Assembly: GCA_017562135.1 (NCBI GenBank)
Contig: QEYB01000282.1
Coordinates: 1,073,501-1,137,500 of the forward strand
Length of the DNA: 64,000 bases
Direction: 5' to 3'
Source of the DNA: Dipylidium caninum
Taxonomy: Eukaryota; Platyhelminthes; Cestoda; Cyclophyllidea; Dipylidiidae
Both the position numbers and the translations under genes were made by a program. Below, one piece after another: positions 1-11,500 of this stretch; position 1 is the stretch's first letter; the number at the start of each line of letters is the position of its first letter. Under the pieces are notes generated by a model, which did no database searches, was not told the origin of the DNA, and worked only from the letters and a program-made list of their open reading frames with translations.

Positions 1-1144
1 AAAAAATTGTTTTAAAAGTTAACAAACAAATTAAAGTCTTTAGGCTACCATTTTGATTGTGGTTGTGGCTTAAAAGTGATTGAAAATTACGGGAAAAGGT
101 CAACGGTCGGAGAAATATCAGGTGAAGAATACGAAGGAGGTGTTAAAATTTCATTTTGTAGAGAAATGAAGCTTCATCTGATCGTCGTTCAGCCTTACCG
201 CCTTCCAGAAATGTTTCAAGTGCCGATTTGAGCAACGTTGGTTGCCCTTTCTTCATAAATTTCTTCTCCTGCATGAAACCAATTTGATGCTTCCGCCTGG
301 TGGTTGCAGGAAGGAAGGAACAATGTTCCACTCCTTGCTTTTTCCGCCATACGATGATCATCACTTTTTTAAGTGAAACTTCGGCTTATGAATGTGACCT
401 GGGGATGTATTCTTATCAACGCATTTCCTTTATAGTTTTCCACCATCATACAAAATCCACTTTGGCGTCACAAGTGATAATTTGGTGTAAAAACAGCGGC
501 AAAAAGGATGGCCGCTTGCTCTTGCGGTCGCTCCACCGTCTTCAGTTAGACCATTCGGTACGTGCGAAAGGCAGGAGTCTAACGCTTTCTTCCTCTATCA
601 CTTTTTTATTCGCCAATGTTTTAACACAACGCAGCCGTATGGACGACTTGTGCCTCTCTGGTTCCGACCCAATTTCACGAATAGTTGTTTACGTGCGAAA
701 CGGATTGCACAGTTATCGTCTTCAATTCCTCCTCCTCCTCCTCGTCATCAAAATGGGCCGGCGGTGGCCCTCCTCGAGGCGAGACGCCATGACGACACGC
801 ACATTGTCAAAACAAAAATTTTTAAACAAAATCGAGAGCTTTTTTCCTTAATAACGACTCCATCTCTGAATGCCTTGTCGATATTTCGCGAGGCTTGTTG
901 AACTGCGCTATGATTGAATTGGAAGTAGTACAAGAAAAGTGGGGATTAAATCGTGTTTTGTTGCCATCTGGCTTTAGCGAAAAATAAAATAGCAATAGGA
1001 CACAAACACGCAAAATTTCAGGGAGTTGAATAAGACGTAGACCTTTAAATTTCCCAAATAAAAATATCGAGAACAAGTTAGAAGGTCTTCCTTTCAAGCA
1101 CAGATGAACACAAACTAAACCAAAACACTCGTTTCATGGTCTCC
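1..1144 (+). mobile_element. Terminal-repeat element, copy A (left end outside window)
   Basis: Shares interspersed blocks with copies at 5.4, 54.4 and 58.0 kb. Examples are gtggccctcctcgaggcgag (764-783, also in copy D), aacaca-ac-cagc at 628, the block cgaaaaataaa near 979, and a right end cgtttcatggtctcc that is a variant of the family terminal repeat. Comparison with copy D puts the left end about 100 bases before this window. No transposase reading frame was seen. Confidence 0.7.
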
Positions 1145-2321
1145 ACCCACATACAAGTGTGGTTAGAGAGCGCAGAGCTCATGTGGACAGCCAAAGATGT
1201 TTGAGGGGATGTTCCCCCCCACCACGGTTTTGCCCCGCCGCTATCTGTGAGCAGCCGCGCTTCATGAATTCATTTAAGCCTGGTATTACTAGCAACTTGG
1301 CTGCTGGCCCTAGCGACCGCCTGGACAAAAGGATGGGACGGTCAGAAGTCCTCTTGAGAACAATGGCTCGTTTTATTTGACAGTCTTCAACCATTTACTG
1401 GCAAAATTTATGCACCGAGGCTTAATACAAAGGGGATTTTTTGGGAAGTTATTACCTCCTATCCTCCCAAAATACCTCTTGCCATCTGCTTTTATTCAAA
1501 AGAACTTTTTTCGGATTTTTTGAGCAGTTTTGTGCCTGAAAAGGTTTCATAATGTTGAATAGACGCAATTGCATCACTCGTCCTGCTCCGTAGACCCCTG
1601 AGAGGGTTTTGTGAGTTCACCCAAGACAGTCGAAAGGTAGAATTTGTGATACACAATAAAAAATAACCTAATGAGCGTGTATCAAACGCAAATATCCTTT
1701 TCTTGGCCATTCTTTTGCCCCTTTTCCCCCCTTTTGTGGCACATTAATGCCAAACAGAGGGTTTTGAAAGCACCCACTTTACCTCCCATCCTTTAATGGT
1801 ACTGTGGGCGACTCGACACTAATGAAGAAAGAAGAAAATCGCGTTTGAATGTCTTTACCACAAACAGTGTTGTGCCACGACCAGGAGATTTTTCATCGAG
1901 ACGAATGAGGCATTGTTGACTTGTACCAACATTTCCACTTTCGTCTGAGTTGGGGAAAAACGTACACATGTACTTTGTCCAGTTTTGCATTGCCTCGAAA
2001 AGCGACAACGGCGGAAGGATTGTAAAATTGCGGATTTTATTCGAAGTTAATAGCTATGGCAGTTTGGCGGTGGCGGTGGTGGTGGAGCTTGAGAGAGCCT
2101 CAAGTGTTAACCAACTTTCATCGTTTTAAAAGGGCGGCATCGGCTGTGTTAAATCCAGTGGACGCACCGGGAGGGAGCCAGGCAGACGGCAAATTCTCTC
2201 CTGCTTCTTTCCTGCACTGCAGATGCCTCACCACCCAGGAAGTTCCACACAATCAGAGGGGACAAGTTATGAGGTTCGGTAGATAAAAAACAGGGCGATT
2301 AGATTAATACGAGTGATATAC
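1145..2321. other. Non-coding gap, RIM-BP 3' side
   Basis: No exon, RNA gene or repeat recognised. Probably intron of the RIM-BP gene between the 2.3 kb exon and those outside the window. Confidence 0.4.
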
Positions 2322-2576
2322 CTCGGCTGAGTCAAGAGCGTCTGAAGTGGGACTGCTGTTTTTTGTCATACCGGCAATGTTCCCCGCGTACACTTGGACT
2401 ATTCCCGCGTTCTCCTCGGCCGAATCAGCGTTGTCCGACCGTTCAGCGTCCATTCCCGGCTTTTCAATGGATATGTAGACCGGATTGGAGCGGCGGAGAC
2501 TGACACAGGCGGCGGTTGCATTGTTCTCGTTCTGGAGGAATTCCAGTGAAACGGTATATTCTCTCAAAAAGTAGAC
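2322..2576 (-). CDS. RIMBP: Probable RIM-BP exon downstream of the acidic linker
   Basis: Eighty-five codons, phase 0 at both ends, acceptor after ccgccttttaag and donor gtatat. Starts VYFLREYTVSLEFLQNENNA and continues with a Ser/Asp/Glu-rich tail. I see no known domain. It is assigned to RIM-BP because of strand, phase agreement with the preceding exon and position; it could belong to an alternative transcript. Confidence 0.5.
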
Positions 2577-5500
2577 CTTAAAAGGCGGCACACTCGTCCT
2601 CTCCAGACTTTTAATTAAACCAAGCTGCCTGTACTCTACAGTGGGGGAAGTGGGCTGCGTCTATCAAATTCCTCACCCAACTTCGCCTCAAAATTGTCTC
2701 GCCGTATTACTAAACACCGTCTGTGAGAAATCGACAAAGCCTAAACGCTGCGTCGTAGGCGGACTTCTTGTGGACGTCCACAGCCAGTTACGGCTAATTT
2801 TGATACAAACTTCGGACGAGAATGCGCCTTAAGCCTGATGAACTCGGGTTTAGTGGTGGCTAGTGACGACGCTTCTGCCTGGTTTAACTGCCCTCTTCCG
2901 TCCCGGACGCGGAACTTAAAGGCAGAAAAATCTGCACGATGTAATGTTACGGAGGAAGCCATGCAAGACCTGCATTCAGAAGGCAGGATTTGGTTAAATG
3001 GGACGGCTCTAGAGCACATTAATGCGCATATCCGTGTTGACAGGCACTGGAAAGGTGATCTACGAAAAAGATACTGGAAGCGGCCTAATGGGACTCAGTT
3101 CGAAGGTACCGTTTTATTGTGTTTGGGGGATTTTAAAATTGAGACAGCATGTATGGAAGAGAATGAGTGTTAAAAGTGCTCCCTCCAACAACTCACAAGT
3201 CCCAGACGTTTAGAGAGCCGTCTGCCGAAGAGTTCGGTAGCTGTCTCCAGGGAACCGGCAGCAATGAGAAGGAGGCTGGGAAGAAGTTTGATGGGCGGGG
3301 AAGCGGGTCCAGAGGCGCCCTTTTTGCCCTCCAACGCACCACTTTTGTCCACCGAGGGAGCAGTATTAGCCGAGAGGGTGGAGTGAACAGTGAGCCAGAG
3401 CTCTTCACTTTCCGGCTCGCTCTTTGCCTCCCCCTCCTCCTCCGCCGCTTCCTCCTCCTCCTCCTCGTTTCGAAGGTCAGAGAGGCTGTCGCCAGTGGAC
3501 TTTGAAGAGTCTGTCTCTGATATATGCCCTTTTGTGGTCGCCGCCTTCCCAGAGGAGTTGGGAGGTGGTAGAGGTAAAGGGAGATGGTGCTGACCCTGTC
3601 GGTGTCGGGCTCTCTGAGTGGCAAGTATGAATTCGGGGCTCTTCAAAAGGACTGCTATTTGTCGAAGTGGGACGAGTACATGATCACCTGAAATGTGGAT
3701 GTTAAGAGTGTATGAATATAGATCTGTCTACTCATTCACCCTATTCCGTTGCTATAACATGGCATATGACTAAACATGAGAAGGTGACTGCCAAAAATCC
3801 TGAAATAGCAATCTAGCCATACCGTTCTTAATTGACTTTTTCTCTCACTCCTCAAGGATGTCAAAACTCCTCACAAAAGTCTGCCACTTGACACGAGAAA
3901 CAGAAAAGTTATCATTCGCTATTGTCTTAACGATAAATGCGAGAATACGATTGATACTACTGATGTGGCCGCTTGCAGGGATGTCGCATTTTCAGAGGAG
4001 GAAAAGGAGGAGGACGAGGAGGAGGAGGACGAGGAGGGGAAGGAGAAAAATCAGGTGTGGACACAGTCCAAGACGCAGGACGTGGTGCCCGAGTCTGGAG
4101 CAGGCCTTCAGCGAAGAGTTGAGTCGTCTGCCAACAAAGTGACTGCTACGAGACATGATAAACGGAAGGTCGGACTAACTGCCATTCCAGAAAACAGTAG
4201 CTTCAAGGACAAAGCGATTCACAAAAGCTGGGAGCCGATGCGTACGAAAGGGAGAACAAGGGTGGCTTTATCCATGACCTCGATTTAACATGGGGGACGA
4301 AACGTGGTCTAAAATCACCTCTATCCCGTGTTTTAGGTCTGACGAATGTGGAACGAAATCGCCCAATCTATACTTAACAGTCGAAAACCTGGGAGTCGAG
4401 AGATTAGTCGCTCGGCTTAAAACGTCAGTGTTTTGGGGCCTCGTCCCGTTCTACTCCGATTTTGCCCTGCTAAGTAGGTAGGCGAAGAGACCTCAAATCG
4501 ACTCGAATAACGCATCTATCTAATCAAGAGTGGTGGAGAAAGAGTTTAAAGGAGGCGCGCCTTCTTTATTTGCTTAAGAATTTGTTGAACGGCCATCGCT
4601 GGCAGGAGACCCTGCCAAAAAGTGACTGTCAAATTAGATGAAGTAGCACCAAGTAGGATGAAACAAAATGGGGCATAGAAGCTTGAATGATAGTGGGCAA
4701 GTGGAGGCAAGATTGTGTCCTCCCAACTTACAATCAACACCAGGCACATCTATGAGAGGTTGGTCGTTAATGCATACAGTATAGCCTTGAACGAGGGGCT
4801 CATTTTCACAGTTGGGAAGGACGTGGGTCGCCTGTGGCACTGGACGCCAAAAGACGAGGAGGACGCCATCCTGAGGCCCGGCTTCCACTTGCACGTTCTT
4901 CGGGGGATCCGGAAGGCCTTTCAACAAACAAAAGTCTGTGTAAATTTCCCATCTGAAGACTTCCGCACGAATGCCAATTGTATTTCACTATTTTAAGGCT
5001 AATACTTGACAAAATGATTGAGAGAAAGTTAAACGGGCTACCGATGATTCAGTAAACATCTGGCGTTAACTCTTCCCGACTTCAAACTCCCTCCGTGCCA
5101 CTAGTCCTCCAGTGTAAATAAAAGAACCTTAACGTTAGAATTTGTGAATATCAAAAAGTTGTCTTGAAAATGAATGCACTGATTAGAAGGCAAATCCTGT
5201 TAGCCTACTTGCATACCAATAGGAGCAGTGTGAAATTCAATTATGACGGAATTTCTCTTGAGATCGTCTGCACAAGGGGTCCTTTGAAGACTTGGAGTGG
5301 TCATGGTTGGCTCACTGGATCCGTTGGTGCGTCTTGCTTCAACGCGGACACGGTGAAGGGTGTTTGGTGGGAGGCCTGTGACACACAATACTTCTTTTAA
5401 CCACTACTTTTAGCTATGAAACGGCCTCTAGATATCACTATTTATTAACATTAAAGGCTTCTGTTTACTCACATGGTTACTTTTTTTCCGTATTTGTGTC

Positions 5501-8500
5501 CCATTTTTATCTACATTTTTTCCCGAAATCAGCTGGAAATAAAATGCGACTTACATATACTTTTCTTGTACGAGTTCATATTGCATCATAGCGTAGCTCA
5601 ACAAGCTTGAAGACATTTTGGACATTTGGGAATGGATTCACAAATGAAAGAAATGCTCCATGTTGATTCTACGAATTTAGTTCTGACAATTTGAGTATCG
5701 TTAAGGAGCCTCGCCTCAAGGAAGACCATCAACGGCCCATGTTGACAAAGGGGACGTGGAATTAAAAGGACAACGACTGTGGAATCTGATCCACACACAC
5801 ACAGAACTATGCGCGAACTTGGCATGCAGCTTTGGTGGTGTTAAAACATATCATCATATAAGATAAAGTAAAAAAAAAGTTGGGTATGATGGACCGACCG
5901 CAAGAGCAAGTGCGAAGGATAACGTAGAACGTGCACGTAAAGCTCCACTTACTGTTGACAATTTAAAGAACTTCTCTACAATACGACATTTCACCACTTC
6001 CTCCGCCATATTCACCCGACATTACGCCGACAAATTATTACCTTTTACGTAATTATGAATTATTTTAGAGAGGAGAGAAAACAAGAGCCAAAATAAAAAT
6101 GTATACATTTATTTCAGAAAGACATATATTACTTGTACTTTTGGATTTTTACTTATATTCAACACCCGCTTCATAGTTTCCAGTCATGGGAACATCAGCA
6201 TTTGGCGACTTCGTAAAAGCCATCAGTGTTAGAACAACTAGGAGCCTGTGCGTCCGGACCAGACAAATTACCTGAGCCACATTTGGGAAAGAGGGACTTA
6301 GAATAGGCTTTGGAGAGATAAGCAAGCTTTCGGTGTGTAATGAAACGCGGAAGTGGAGCGTGTATGCACATGTCGAATGTACTGGACGTTTATGTTTTCC
6401 TAAGTGTCTCAAATTAGAATTACAGGAAGGTGGAAAGAACCTCTCAAGGACGATGAGTCGGGAGAGACTTTTTGTAAGTCATTCCGACGCAGGCACGTAC
6501 AAACCACGACAGTCCAACGTAGTGACGCCCAAAAAGGGCGCATTTACTGAGCTATCACAGGCCAGGCCTGTTAATCTCACCCACCTTTTGCCATGGCAAC
6601 GTTCACAAGGCTTCAGGGAAGAAAAGTGGCACAGAACGTATTAACATGGATCAAAATTCGACTCGCTTTTCGTAGTCCATTCAATCTTAGACAGAGAGAG
6701 AGAGAGGCAGTAATTTGCTTCAAATAAGACGATTGTGTGGTGAATAACAGTGAAAATAGACTTTTCTTACAGAAGAGTTTCACCAATACTTTGTAATGCC
6801 TCATTTCTTTTTCTCACACTGAAATTTTCCCAACGATCTACACCATTCCGCCTCGTAGAACCGGTCCTGAATGGACTATTCGGCATTCAGACGAGGCGAA
6901 CGAGGTTGAATGGGCATTTTTTTGACCAGAAACATTACCAATTAGGAGTCTGGGGGTGTAGATGCATTCAGGATTAAAGGGGGAAAGGGGAGGACCTGCT
7001 GCCCCGCCTTCCGCCCCCATTCCGCGGCAACAGCTTAACCCTCGTCCCCTCGTCGGGGGACAACGAAAGACAGTTGATTTCGATTCTTTCGGGAGACGGC
7101 ACGCGATCACGCACAGAGAAGACGATTTTTGACAATTCTTCTCCTAATTTTAACTTAATGAGAAGCCATCTTCCTTTGCTGACGTTAGCTACTTTCCCAC
7201 TTTATTTATCCTCATGCCGCCTTTTACTTACTGAAATTCCCAATTGGCGCTCAATTAATTCTTTCTACTTTTTTTTGAAACCTCAGTCCAATTCCACCTA
7301 ACTTTGCGTACACTTTTTTACCTATGCTTTTGACTAAATGTCGAAGGTGATGCTGTTCATTTCTGAGGCAGTCCATCGGCTCTAATTGCCACCCGGTGGA
7401 GAGGAAAAGCCGACTTTTCGGGTAGTCGTGGCCTCGGTGCAAGCTCAAGTCGGAATTAATTATTAATTTTGAACTACCTTTCGTAAATGTCATTTGGGAA
7501 TAAAAAGTGGATGATGTTAAGGAGCCTATAAAAACGCCATTAGATGTGCAAAGCGGCAATTAAGGTTTCTCCAACTTCACAGCCAAACCAAAGTCGTGGT
7601 GGAGAATTAGGTAATTCTGCTAACCCATTCCCCTTACGATTTTTGACCTCATGTTACATTGGACTTTACTAGAAGTCTACGCCAAGTGCAGGATTAGGTC
7701 GACGACTTTAACACAAGCATTAACAACATTGAAGACATTATTCTCCAATGTTATGCGAACGGAGGAGAGAGAAAGAACGAAAGTGGAATGAGACACGACG
7801 CAGTAACTGCGGTAAAAAGGGAGAATTAAATCTGTTTGAAGGGGTATGGTAAGTACGTTGGAGGGACCGTTAAACATACCGGTGAGGAAGAGTTTGTAGA
7901 CGCCGGGAGGACAGACCCGAAGTTCGTGGTCGTTGAGGAGGACTGCATGGTAGAAGTTGCTGCTACCAGGTAGCCAGGAGAGTTTAGCCGAGTTGGTGGT
8001 GATGTGGGAGGCCTTGAGACGGGTGGGTGCAGCACTCGCCCCTTTGCCCACCAGCAGAGTGCACTCCGCGTCCTTGGACTGACCCCGTCCGGTCACCGTC
8101 CTGATTGACACCCGATGTTGCTGAACCCCACAGGCAAAAACACTCATTGTCATCTCGCATAGGAGTATTCATTACGCCACTTATTCACAACTATAAGTGG
8201 GTCTTTTAGGTCTTAGGTCATTCCGTCCAGACCACTGCTGCCGCGATTCTTTGATAGGCCTAAAACCGCCTACCATCGTTATAGTGTAAATGGGATATGC
8301 ACAGCAGCCGCTACATCCTGAACTCCTCCTCTCTGATGCTTCAAAGGGGACTTTTATTTGACTGAGTCACTTATTTGCTAGGGGAAGAATGATAGTTGCC
8401 GATGGAAACGATTGCATCTGCGGCGCCTAAGGAACAGTCAGAGGAGCGGGAGAGGCAGGGCTGCCGGTGACAGGACTGCAAAGCATTCATCAGACAGCCG

Positions 8501-11500
8501 TTCAAACAAACAAAAGAAAAAATAAGTTTTTCCCGGACGTAATGACTTCAATGCGGACACGATGGCCCGGTCGATTCACCCGGGGAAAGAGAGTAAGCAT
8601 GACTCGACTTTCGGTTGCCTCAACCACGCAGGAATGGGATTTTTCCAGAGTTTTTGTGAGGAAATTTGAGTTTACTCCGTCTATGATGCGCCGACAAAAA
8701 GGAGAACTGACCAAGAGTAGTGCTCCACATCGCTCAACATTCTCTTGGTTCTCTAATTATACATTCAACGAGAAATAATGCCGTCCCGAGGCTCGGAGTG
8801 GCTTCTATTGGCGGTAAGTTAACAATAATTTGACAATTTGTGTGATTTTTAAACCACTTTCTTATAAACTGACTCCTCATTCAAAGTCCATTTGGTTATT
8901 TATTTCGCGAACACGATTTCTTGATGACTTAACTCATTAATAATAATAATAATTGCAATTTCGTTAAGAAAGTATCTCTTTAGCATGCGCATCCGAGGAT
9001 TGCAGATGTGCTTCCCGTAGAATGATAAAATTTGGCGGTAGTTTCAGCGACGGAAATTCAAAGAAGCAATTGTTTTCCCGAGGAAAACTATTCTGCCTTA
9101 ATTAGACTTCCCGGTGTAAGCGGGAAAGAAAGTGCTGCTGACGAGTGGCTCTATCATCAACGTCAACAAAAGTTGAAAAAAAATAAAAGAATAGCATATG
9201 AGAGCACCGCGTCTATCCTCCACACAAAATGGAAAAATCAACAAAGAAACTGATTGTTGTTATGACCAGTCGATGAAAAGTTGACAGGCGAATTGAGGGC
9301 TTTTGTCAAAAAGTGAATTTCTCACCTTAGAAGCATCAATATTCTCGACCAGAGCTCGACACTTCTCGTGTCCCCCCACGGAAGTTCGAAATTGACCGTC
9401 TGCATAGACATGATAGGCAGTCACTTCCTCCTTCTGCTCATTCACCACAAATTCCGGCGGCTTCCAACTGACAATTACGCTGTGAGTCAATTGTTTCTCC
9501 AAGGCAATTCCTCGCGGTGCCGGAACTGTGGGGGCGGCGAGGGGGAGAGGGCGGGGAAGAGAAAAGTAGAGAGTTATGGCCACCTTCCACATACTGATTC
9601 CATAGACTCCTCCGTAGCTAAGCGCACATCACACTGGGTCTCAACTTTTCATCCACTTTCGCCCCCCCCATGGCACTGTCCTTTTGGTGTAAAATGTTTA
9701 AAGTTGTTTGCCAAATCCAACAATGCTCAACAGGCAGGCAAAATTTGTCCGGACTTCTGCTTGAATGAATGGCCAATTTCCTCAATCCCTCCCCTCATTA
9801 ACCTCGTTTCCAGGGTTACCCTGCCTTTGGTGGTGCCTTTTCAATCACCTTGAGTAAATCATGAATGGGCAGTTATTTGGTGGACAGGGTAGTCTACACG
9901 TCTTTATTTTTTAATCAAAACGGAAGAAGAGGCACGAAACTCCGAAGTCCTCCAAAGAGTGCTCTCCTCTTACGACCATCGCGGTAGGGAGGTTATCCAA
10001 GACACTTCTAAGCCTAAATTGGCTAACAGTCGAGGAAATATGACATTCATTAACAGCAGACAGGAGAGTTAAACCTTAACAGAGCACTGATAGCCCACAT
10101 GAACGAAATACTTTTTTTTAGTGGCACAAATTAAGCCTCCGATTGGGTAATCAGAGATTTCACCTGTGAAACCAAGAGGAAAAAAGGTGAAAATGGTTGT
10201 ATGAAACTGAAGAGAAAAGACAATCCTCGGACGCACCTCTGGCGGGGACAACCCACTCCTCCTCGGGTTGAAAGTTCTCCAACTTGGCGGTGTACCAGTC
10301 ATGACCCGCTCTGTCTTCTACAAATTTCAATGTGTCACGGTAATGCACTTTTTTTGACAACTAAGGAGAGTGTAAAAGTGTCTGGCTACGTATAAACTGC
10401 GGAGATAGTATACTTCAACCATTTAAATTTGCATGGCCAAAGTGAAGTTAAATTTTAGTAATACAGAAAGGAAGGAGTTTCTATTTTCTGGACTTTGGGC
10501 AGAAAAAGCATCGTTCATCTAAACATCCAACTAAATGATGGAAATGCTGAAGATATTCGCTCGGCGGTTGACTACTTCCAGTCTAGTAAAACCATCTTTT
10601 TTTACTGTCCTTTGGTTGATCATGAAACGAGTCGTTGTCTTTTATGGCCTAACGCTGGTCTGCGTCCATTTTTGCCCAATGCCCAAGTCAGCAACTAATG
10701 AATTAAAACTTGAGGATATGTTTAAACACACTTCCTCATTTACTGACTACAGACTTTTCACGCATAAACAAACAACTCCGGAAGCCTACCTGGATGGGAG
10801 GGCTTAAAGACAGCGGTTTCGGTAGAACCGAGGCTTTTCTGGGCGACCGAATATTCCAAGTCGGTGGGGGCTACGGCGGATGCAGCGATTGCAGACGAAT
10901 GGACGTCAGTAACCGCCTCGAGGTTTTCATATTTCTGCCGCATCCGGGAGGACTCAAGCTCCAAGAGCAGTTCCTCGTATCGCAACGATTCAAGGGCGCA
11001 ACGTCGCTCGGATTCGCGAAGACGAGTCTGATCGGATGAATGGGACTACCAGGTGAGATGGAATCGCCTCGACCTCTCACTAACTCTTGTCCATGGCTTA
11101 ATTTTTGATGTGGAGCAAGAGTTTACCCCGTTGGCGGCAGCGTTCACTCATCTTATGCTTGTCAATTACCTTATCTAATGTCCATCGTCAAATCAGCACA
11201 CACTAAGTGACCTTTCGAGAGATTTCACTCCCCTATGCTCAGCTTGTTGATGAATCACAAGCCGATGTTGCGATAACTCCAGGTCTACCACCTCAGAACG
11301 GCGATACTCCCGGTTAATAAGAAATTATTACCACCTACGTTGTGGGAGGACGAAAGTCAAACGAGAAAAAGGACAAATTCTTGGAACTATTCCACCGTCA
11401 AAACTCGTTCATCCTCATTTATGGCGGATACTACCCTTGTGGTCCCAGCTCCTAGTTGCTAACATGTCAAAGCTTTCCTCTCTGCTCCGCCTCTTCGATG

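Noticed and set aside
3965..4288. Acidic plus-strand frame of 107 codons
   Set aside because: Produced by a GGA-rich purine tract inside a RIM-BP intron; no domain and no consistent splice sites.
10600..10665. Minus-strand reading AIKDNDSFHDQPKDSKKRW as the missing RIM-BP exon
   Set aside because: Acceptor gcgttag is present, but the phase does not fit exon 10790 and no donor in phase 0 follows.
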